DNA from: CAZNMF01 sp035547155 | Lineage (GTDB): Bacteria > Acidobacteriota > Vicinamibacteria > Vicinamibacterales > SCN-69-37 | Assembly (NCBI GenBank): GCA_035547155.1 | Contig: DASZVJ010000195.1 | Coordinates: 1-13,304 of the forward strand | Direction of reading: 5' to 3' | Length of the DNA stretch: 13,304 bases | Notes under the pieces: model-generated | What the model was told of the DNA's origin: nothing | Databases searched by the model: none | What the model saw: the letters and a program-made list of their open reading frames with translations, nothing else | Translations under genes and position numbers: made by a program | Part shown: in pieces, positions 8,556-13,304 of the stretch | Layout of the letters: each line of letters starts with the position of its first letter | Numbering within the stretch: the stretch's first letter is position 1

Positions 8556-9154
8556 TGCCGGCGGCGAGCGCGAGCGGCGCCGGCACCGTGGGGTTCTCCT
8601 CGGTCGACATCCTCCTCACGATCGCGTTGGTGGCGACGATGGCCGCGATGGCGGTGCCGCTCACGGCTCGCACGATTGACGCGACGCGAGCTCGTGACGC
8701 CGCGGCGTTCCTTGCCGGCCGGATCCGCCTGGCGCGTCAGAACGCTGCGGCCACCGGCCACGCCGTTGCGCTCGTCTTCGACGAGGGAGCGCGGGGGTGG
8801 AGTGTGCGGATCTGCCACGACGGCAACGGCAACGGCGTCCGTCGTGCGGACATCGCGTCCGGCCGCGATCGCTGCGACGCCGGACCGTGGACACTGGGGG
8901 ATCTGTTCCCACGTCTGAGCGTTGCGCTCGATCCGTCGCTTCCGGGCATCGACGACAGCGCCGGTGGCGGTGAGGCGGTCCGCTTCGGAAGCGGCGCGAT
9001 GGCGAGTTGCTCTGCGGATGGCGGCTGTACGCCCGGCACGATCTTCCTCCGCGGTGCCTCCGGCGATCAGTACGCCGTGCGCGTGGGCGGCGCAACTGGG
9101 CGCACGCGCATGTTGCGTTTCGATCCGGGCACGACGACGTGGGGTCCGGCGTGA
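8555..9154 (+). CDS. Type IV pilin-like minor pseudopilin, FimT/GspH-like
   Basis: Predicted inner-membrane prepilin of 199 aa, probably a minor component of a type IV pilus, DNA-uptake or type II secretion pseudopilus. A 13-residue leader ends in Gly, followed by FSSVDILLTIALVATMAAMAVP (14-35), the hydrophobic N-terminal helix; prepilin peptidase should cut between G13 and F14. The usual Glu at +5 is replaced by Asp (D18), and the leader has no Lys or Arg, both unusual. The globular part fits FimT/GspH: FLAGRIRLARQNAAATGHAV, then GWSVRICHDGNGNG (an acidic D-x-N-x-N-G loop that could bind calcium), and a C-terminal VRFGSGAMAS...GTIFLRG segment with four Cys overall (87, 107, 152, 158). The start is set by the TGATG overlap with comEA. 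The end overlaps the next GTG by 4 bp. Partner pilus genes are outside the window. Confidence 0.85.
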   Translation: MPAASASGAGTVGFSSVDILLTIALVATMAAMAVPLTARTIDATRARDAAAFLAGRIRLARQNAAATGHAVALVFDEGARGWSVRICHDGNGNGVRRADIASGRDRCDAGPWTLGDLFPRLSVALDPSLPGIDDSAGGGEAVRFGSGAMASCSADGGCTPGTIFLRGASGDQYAVRVGGATGRTRMLRFDPGTTTWGPA

Positions 9155-9372
9155 GTCCGTTCCGTCTGCGCACGGGCCGCGACTGCGTCGTGCTCCACGA
9201 AGATGACGACGGCATCGAGATCGAGAGTGATGCGCGACTCTCGCCTGGCCGGCCTATCGAAATTCTCTCGCCGGAGCGGACGCGGCGTGCGGTCGTGTGG
9301 TCCTGGTCGCTCGTTGCCCTGGGTAGCGCTGGCCCGATCTATCGCGGCGCGTGCCGCTGGACTCGGGGCTGA
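9151..9372 (+). CDS. Small 73-aa protein, possibly degenerate PilZ-like
   Basis: Short protein starting at a GTG that overlaps the pseudopilin stop by 4 bp (GTGA), so it is very likely expressed from the same message. There is no signal peptide or membrane segment. The pattern of beta-strands, GIEIESDARLSPGRPIEIL followed by RRAVVWSWSLVALG and a final YRGACRW, resembles the core barrel of PilZ domains, and small PilZ-like proteins are common near pilus and sigma-54 regulator genes. However, neither the RxxxR nor the (D/N)xSxxG c-di-GMP motif is present, so c-di-GMP binding is not expected. The similarity is from pattern only; the safe name is hypothetical protein. The following 109 bp (9373-9481) show only a GGAGG ribosome binding site for the next gene. 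Confidence 0.6.
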   Translation: MSPFRLRTGRDCVVLHEDDDGIEIESDARLSPGRPIEILSPERTRRAVVWSWSLVALGSAGPIYRGACRWTRG

Positions 9373-9481
9373 CGGGCAGCCGCTACCCGCGCGAAGGAAA
9401 TGACGACGCGCGGCGGTGGCTATCGCCGCGACGTGATGTTGGCAGGGTTGTTGAGTACCGCGATGGCCGGAGGCCCCATTC

Positions 9482-10453
9482 ATGCTTGTCGGCAACAGCA
9501 TCCTCATGCAAGAGCTCCGGCAGAAAGTCGGTCGCATCGCGCGGACGCCGTTCACCGTGCTCATCGAAGGCGAGAGCGGCGTGGGGAAGGAGCTTGTCGC
9601 GCGCGAGGTCCATATGCGCAGCGCGCGTCTGCACGGACCGTTCATCGCGGTCAACTGTGCTGCGCTGGTGGAGACGCTCGTCGAGACCGAGCTGTTCGGT
9701 ATCGAGGAACGGACGGCGACGGGCGTCCGCGGCCGGCGAGGCAAGTTCGAGTTGGCCAACGGCGGAACGCTGTTCCTCGACGAAGTCGGCGATCTGTCGC
9801 CGACGGCGCAGGCGAAGTTGCTGCGCGTGCTGCAGGACATGACCGTCGAACGCGTCGGCGGGCAGGACTCGCGCGTCGTGGACACGCGCGTGGTCGCCGC
9901 GACGAATCGTCAGCTCGGCGACATGGTGCGGGCCGGCCGCTTTCGTGCGGACTTGTACTATCGGCTCGCGGGTGTCGAGGTCGAGGTGCCGCCGCTGCGC
10001 GATCGGCGTGACGACATTCCGTTGTTGACGACGCATTTTCTGCGGCTGTATGCGCGAGGGGCGCCGATGACCGTGAGCCTGGCGGTCAGCGAGGCCATGT
10101 TGATCTACGACTGGCCTGGCAACGTGCGCCAGCTCGGACGAGTCATCGAGCGCGCGGTGGCGCTGTCGACGACGAGCGAGATCCTGATGTCGGATTTACC
10201 CGACGCGATCGCGCGCCGCCCGTCGAGCCCGCGTCTGGACATCCCGCTCGACGGCACGCTCCGATCGTGGAGCAGCCGCTATGCGCGAGCCGTGCTGGCG
10301 CAATGCGAGGGCAACAAGAAGCGCGCGTGCGACATCCTCGACGTCAGCTATCACACGCTCAAGTCGTTGATCGAGCACGTCCCAGACGACGAGATGACGC
10401 GGCAGCGCGTGGCGGCGCTGGCGGCTGACGAAGTCGAGAACTCGGTCGCGTGA
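9482..10453 (+). CDS. Sigma-54-type AAA+ transcriptional regulator without sensor domain and without GAFTGA
   Basis: Enhancer-binding-protein-like regulator of 323 aa consisting only of an AAA+ domain and a C-terminal Fis-type HTH (about 268-298, RACDILDVSYHTLKSLI). Walker A GESGVGKE is at 30-37, Walker B TLFLDE at 96-101, sensor I AATN at 139-142, the GRFRADLYYRL arginine-finger region at 152-162 and sensor II WPGNVRQL at 211-218, so ATP binding and hydrolysis should be intact. The L1 loop that contacts sigma-54 reads RTATGV (77-82) instead of GAFTGA and is one residue shorter overall. The start at 9482 is firm: GGAGG at 9469-9473 and an in-frame stop at 9452-9454 exclude any N-terminal sensor. 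It probably controls the adjacent comEA-pseudopilin genes, but whether through sigma-54 is doubtful. Confidence 0.88.
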   Translation: MLVGNSILMQELRQKVGRIARTPFTVLIEGESGVGKELVAREVHMRSARLHGPFIAVNCAALVETLVETELFGIEERTATGVRGRRGKFELANGGTLFLDEVGDLSPTAQAKLLRVLQDMTVERVGGQDSRVVDTRVVAATNRQLGDMVRAGRFRADLYYRLAGVEVEVPPLRDRRDDIPLLTTHFLRLYARGAPMTVSLAVSEAMLIYDWPGNVRQLGRVIERAVALSTTSEILMSDLPDAIARRPSSPRLDIPLDGTLRSWSSRYARAVLAQCEGNKKRACDILDVSYHTLKSLIEHVPDDEMTRQRVAALAADEVENSVA

Positions 10454-10476
10454 GCCGCGGTATGGGCGCCGCGCTC
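10452..10476 (+). terminator. Weak hairpin after the AAA+ regulator gene
   Basis: GAGCCGCGG at 10452-10460 can pair with CCGCGCTC at 10469-10476 with one bulged C and an 8-base loop. It overlaps the stop codon and is not followed by a T-tract, so it is at best a weak or Rho-assisted terminator separating the regulator from the glycine cleavage operon. Confidence 0.3.
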
Positions 10477-10492
10477 AAGCGTGTGGTGAACC

Positions 10493-10521
10493 TTGACCCG
10501 TCTGGAGCGGGATAGTACCTT
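10493..10521 (+). promoter_or_regulatory. Candidate sigma-70 promoter of the gcv operon
   Basis: TTGACC at 10493-10498 (five of six -35 positions) is followed after 17 bp by TACCTT at 10516-10521 (three of six -10 positions). This gives a leader of about 40 nt before gcvT. No glycine riboswitch is recognisable in the leader, and the gcvT start has no evident Shine-Dalgarno sequence. Confidence 0.45.
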
Positions 10522-10568
10522 GAGGGGGCCGTTGGGACCGCGGACGCGCGTCAGAGCGGCGCCCCACG

Positions 10569-11702
10569 ATGTCCGTCAGCTCATCCGGTCTCAAGCAAAC
10601 CCCACTTCACGCGACGCATCTCGCGAGCGGCGCCCGTATGGTCGACTTCGGCGGATGGGACATGCCCGTCGAGTATTCCGGCATCACCGACGAGCACGTC
10701 GCGGTTCGCACACGCGCGGGCCTGTTCGACGTCAGCCACATGGGGCAGATCGAGCTGGCCGGCGCCGATGCCTTGGCGACTGTCCAGGCGTTGACGAGCA
10801 ACGACGCTTCACGGCTCGCGATCGGACAAGCGCAGTACTCCGCCTTGACGACGGCGGAGGGGACGTTCGTCGACGACATCCTGGTCTATCGGCTGACGGA
10901 GCAACACTTTCTGTTGGTGGTCAACGCCGCCAATGCGAAGAAGGACTACGCCTGGATTGCAGGGCGTGCAGCGGAGCGAGGCGGCAACGTCGCGGTCGTC
11001 GACACGAGCGCTCGGTATGCGCTGATCGCGCTGCAAGGGCCGGCGTCTCCGCAGATTCTCCGTGAGCTGACGGCGATCGAGCTCGACGCGATGCGGTACT
11101 ACTGGTTCGGCACTGGCGAAGTCGCCGGCGTGCGGGCCACGGTCTCGCGGACCGGCTACACGGGCGAGGACGGGTTCGAGATCTTCGTCGCGCCGGCGCA
11201 GGCGCCGCGCGTGTGGCAGGCGTTGTTGCAGGCCGGCGCGGCGTACGACATCCGGCCATGCGGCCTCGGCGCGCGCGACACGCTGCGTCTGGAAGCCTGC
11301 ATGCGTCTCTACGGCAACGAGATGGACGAGACCGTCAGCGTCCTCGAGGCCGGATTGGAATGGATCGTCGCGTGGCAGAAGCCGGATTTTCTCGGCGCGG
11401 CGCGGCTACGCGAGCAGAAGGCGGCCGGGGTCACGCGGCGGCTCGTCGCGTTCGAGATGATCGATCGTGCGATTGCACGTCACGGGCATCCGGTGGTCGT
11501 CGATGGCGTGCCGGTCGGTGTGGTGACCAGCGGCACGCAGACGCCGACGATCAAGAAGGCCGTCGGTCTCGCCATGGTGCCTGTGGGGCTGACGACGATC
11601 GGCACGGAGTTGCAGATCGATGTGCGCGGCCGTTGTGTACGGGCGCAGGTGGTGAAGGAACCGTTCTACAAACGGCCGCGGCCCGCGCGCGACGGCCGCT
11701 AG
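10569..11702 (+). CDS. gcvT: Glycine cleavage system T protein (aminomethyltransferase)
   Basis: Transfers the methylene group from the aminomethyl-lipoyl H protein to tetrahydrofolate, releasing ammonia. 377 aa, full length. Family landmarks are LKQTPLHATHLASGARMVDFGGWDMPVEY at the N-terminus, GLFDVSHMGQIELAG (51-65), the acidic pair D102/D103 in GTFVDDILVY that contains the catalytic Asp, NAANAKKDYAWI (119-130), LQGPAS (155-160), SRTGYTGEDGFEIF (193-206), ARDTLRLEACMRLYGNEM (235-252), and the C-terminal barrel with VTSGTQTPTIKKAVGLAMV (319-337). The ATG at 10569 gives the normal N-terminus although no clear ribosome binding site precedes it. It is the first gene of a gcvT-gcvH-gcvP operon, with gcvH 23 bp downstream. 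Confidence 0.97.
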   Translation: MSVSSSGLKQTPLHATHLASGARMVDFGGWDMPVEYSGITDEHVAVRTRAGLFDVSHMGQIELAGADALATVQALTSNDASRLAIGQAQYSALTTAEGTFVDDILVYRLTEQHFLLVVNAANAKKDYAWIAGRAAERGGNVAVVDTSARYALIALQGPASPQILRELTAIELDAMRYYWFGTGEVAGVRATVSRTGYTGEDGFEIFVAPAQAPRVWQALLQAGAAYDIRPCGLGARDTLRLEACMRLYGNEMDETVSVLEAGLEWIVAWQKPDFLGAARLREQKAAGVTRRLVAFEMIDRAIARHGHPVVVDGVPVGVVTSGTQTPTIKKAVGLAMVPVGLTTIGTELQIDVRGRCVRAQVVKEPFYKRPRPARDGR

Positions 11703-11725
11703 ATTTCAGGGATTCAGGAGCCGTG

Positions 11726-12097
11726 ATGTATCCGACCGATCTCAAGTACACGAAAGACCACGAGTGGGTGAAGCTCGGCGCGAACGAGGCGACGGTCGGC
11801 ATCACCGATTTTGCCCAGGGCCAGCTCGGCGACGTCGTCTTTGTGGAGTTGCCGGCGGTGGGGCGGCAGGTCAAGCAGGGCGAGATCTTCGGCACGATCG
11901 AGTCGGTGAAGGCGGTATCCGAGCTGTTCTCGCCGATTGCCGGCGAGGTCATCGCGGTCAACGACGAGCTCGGCACGCATCCCGAGCAGGTCAACACCCG
12001 TCCGCACGAGGCCTGGATGATCAAGCTGCGTCCGACCGGCGCCGGTGACGCGGACGCGCTCCTCGACGCCGCCGCGTACACGGCGCTCGTCAAGTAG
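11726..12097 (+). CDS. gcvH: Glycine cleavage system H protein (lipoyl carrier)
   Basis: Lipoylated shuttle protein that carries the aminomethyl intermediate between the P and T proteins and is reoxidised by the L protein. 123 aa, typical length. The lipoyl-attachment Lys is K62 in GTIESVKAVSEL, followed by the conserved FSPIAGEVIAVNDEL and a C-terminal EAWMIKLRP segment. The N-terminus YPTDLKYTKDHEWV is characteristic. The ATG at 11726 is preceded by AGGAG at 11716-11720 with 5-nt spacing. It lies between gcvT (23 bp) and gcvP (8 bp) in one operon. Nothing unusual. Confidence 0.98.
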   Translation: MYPTDLKYTKDHEWVKLGANEATVGITDFAQGQLGDVVFVELPAVGRQVKQGEIFGTIESVKAVSELFSPIAGEVIAVNDELGTHPEQVNTRPHEAWMIKLRPTGAGDADALLDAAAYTALVK

Positions 12098-12105
12098 GTC
12101 CGCGC

Positions 12106-13304
12106 GTGAAGGCGACGTTCCAGTCCAGGCATATCGGGCCGCGCGAAGCGGACATCGACGTCATGCTCCGCGATGTCGGGGCGTCATCGCTCGATGCGCT
12201 GACGGGGGAGATCGTTCCGGCGGACATCCGGCGCCGCGCGCCGTTGTTGCTGCCCGACGCCGAAGCCGAAGCATCGTACCTCGCGCGTCTCGAGACGATC
12301 GCCGCGCAGAACCGCGTGTGGCGCAGCTACGTCGGACTCGGCTACCACGGCACGCACACGCCGGCTGTTGTCGTTCGCAACGTCCTCGAAAATCCCGGCT
12401 GGTACACGCCCTATACGCCGTATCAGGCGGAGATCGCGCAGGGCCGGCTCGAATCGCTGCTCAATTTCCAGACCATGGTCGCGGACGTGACCGGGATGGA
12501 GGTCGCCAACGCGTCGCTGCTGGACGAGGCGACGGCGGCGGGCGAGGCGGTCGCGCTGATTCTTCGCGTGCAGCGGCGTGCGGCGCCCGCCACGGTGGTC
12601 GTCTCCGATCGGATCTTTCCGCACGTGCGCGACGTACTCGTGTCGCGAATGCAGTTGCTCGGCGTCACGGTTGTCGAAGGTGACATTGAGACGATGGCGC
12701 TGCCGGTGGGTGTGGCGGCGGTCTATGCGCAGTCGCCTGACGATCGCGGGGCGATCGTCGATCTGCGTCCGATTGCCGAGCGCGTGCATGCCGCCGGTGC
12801 GCTCCTCGCGGTCGGGACCGATCTGCTCGCCTGCACGATGATGGTGCCGCCCGGCGAACAGGGTGCGGACGTCGTGGTTGGCAATGCGCAGCGGTTCGGC
12901 GTGCCGTTGGGCTATGGCGGTCCGCACGCGGCGTTCTTCGCGACGCGCGAGCCGTACGTGCGTCAGGCGCCGGGACGAATCATCGGCGTGTCGGTCGACT
13001 CGCGCGGGCGCCGCGCGTACCGGATGGCGTTGCAGACGCGCGAGCAGCACATCCGCCGCGAGAAGGCGACGTCGAACATCTGCACGGCGCAGGCGCTGCT
13101 CGCGAACATCACGGCGTTCTACGGCGTCTTTCACGGCCCCGAGGGACTTCGCGCGATCGCGGCGCGCGTCCACGCTCATCGTGGGGCTCGCCACGTCGCT
13201 CGGTCTCGCGCGCTCGGCGCTGGCCAGCTCGGTGCTGGGCGTGCGCGTCTGGCCCGCGCGAGATTACACGCGCGTAACGATCGAGTCGGACCAGCCGCTC
13301 CAAT
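12106..13304 (+). CDS. gcvP: Glycine dehydrogenase (P protein), long form, N-terminal part; homology ends near 13170
   Basis: PLP enzyme that decarboxylates glycine and loads the aminomethyl group on GcvH. Starts at GTG 12106, 8 bp after gcvH. The N-terminus FQSRHIGPREADIDVML and later motifs PYTPYQAEIAQGRLE, NASLLDEATAAGEA, QRFGVPLGYGGPHAAFF, GRIIGVSVDSRGR and QTREQHIRREKATSNICTAQALLANI are those of the single-chain form of about 950 aa rather than split GcvPA. Homology continues through FYGVFHGPEGLRAIAARVH, ending at about codon 355. From about 13171 the frame stays open but gives Arg/Ala/Gly-rich residues unlike any P protein, while another frame encodes an amidase start. The fragment lacks the C-terminal half that carries the PLP Lys and would be inactive if the sequence is real. 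Either the contig is misjoined here or the gene is truncated. Confidence 0.9.
   Translation, partial: MKATFQSRHIGPREADIDVMLRDVGASSLDALTGEIVPADIRRRAPLLLPDAEAEASYLARLETIAAQNRVWRSYVGLGYHGTHTPAVVVRNVLENPGWYTPYTPYQAEIAQGRLESLLNFQTMVADVTGMEVANASLLDEATAAGEAVALILRVQRRAAPATVVVSDRIFPHVRDVLVSRMQLLGVTVVEGDIETMALPVGVAAVYAQSPDDRGAIVDLRPIAERVHAAGALLAVGTDLLACTMMVPPGEQGADVVVGNAQRFGVPLGYGGPHAAFFATREPYVRQAPGRIIGVSVDSRGRRAYRMALQTREQHIRREKATSNICTAQALLANITAFYGVFHGPEGLRAIAARVHAHRGARHVARSRALGAGQLGAGRARLARARLHARNDRVGPAAP
13169..13304 (+). pseudogene. amiC: N-terminal fragment of AmiC-type N-acetylmuramoyl-L-alanine amidase (signal-peptide core and start of AMIN domain)
   Basis: In the frame of base 13169, out of frame with gcvP, the sequence reads STLIVGLATSLGLARSALA (a signal-peptide hydrophobic core with an AxA-type cleavage site) followed by VLGVRVWPARDYTRVTIES and DQPLQ, a close pattern match to the first strands of the AMIN domain in proteobacterial AmiC peptidoglycan amidases. 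No start codon or twin-arginine leader lies upstream in this frame; that part is replaced by gcvP sequence. The fragment runs off the window end. The identification is from motif memory and covers only about 45 residues. Confidence 0.6.

Noticed and set aside
9440..9455. Possible second sigma-54 promoter before the AAA+ regulator
   Set aside because: TGGCAGGGTTGTTGAG has the right spacing but GA instead of the invariant GC at -12, and it lies only 27 bp before the start codon.
10522..10568. Glycine riboswitch in the gcvT leader
   Set aside because: The leader is only about 45 nt long and lacks the conserved glycine aptamer cores.

Overview
The window is GC-rich, densely coded and entirely plus-strand bacterial chromosome. 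The content points to Acidobacteriota, probably near Vicinamibacteria: a duplicated orphan MacB/FtsX-type permease (a family greatly expanded in that phylum), a secreted amidohydrolase with a Gly/Arg-rich N-terminus, and a sigma-54-type AAA+ regulator with a degenerate L1 loop. This is a taxonomic inference from gene content; no 16S gene is present. No CRISPR array, tRNA, transposase or phage gene was seen.

Layout. Positions 1-1248 hold the 3' part of an HtrA/Deg-type serine protease. It overlaps by 4 bp an NtrC/NtrX-type response regulator (1245-2690). Next is a class A RNase P RNA gene (about 2730-3177), recognised from its conserved cores and closed by a perfect 13-bp P1 helix. A secreted amidohydrolase (3208-4461), an NAD-dependent nucleotide-sugar epimerase (4477-5430) and the orphan permease (5535-7898) follow.

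A 309-bp non-coding stretch (7899-8207) contains alternative inverted repeats and a well-formed -24/-12 (sigma-54) promoter candidate. It leads into a tightly overlapping cluster: a ComEA-like secreted helix-hairpin-helix protein (8208-8555), a FimT/GspH-like pseudopilin (8555-9154) and a 73-residue possibly PilZ-like protein (9151-9372). After a 109-bp gap comes a sensor-less sigma-54-type AAA+ regulator lacking GAFTGA (9482-10453). This is the most interesting part: it looks like a DNA-uptake or type IV pilus accessory module with its own sigma-54-style control.

From about 10493 a sigma-70-like promoter precedes the glycine cleavage genes gcvT, gcvH and the N-terminal part of a long-form gcvP. 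The gcvP homology stops near 13170. The last ~135 bases read, in a different frame, as the signal-peptide core and start of the AMIN domain of an AmiC-type N-acetylmuramoyl-L-alanine amidase. This is either an assembly chimera or a real deletion/rearrangement junction.

No completely novel system can be proved from this sequence alone. The strongest leads are the 7912-10453 regulatory/competence module and the gcvP::amidase junction.
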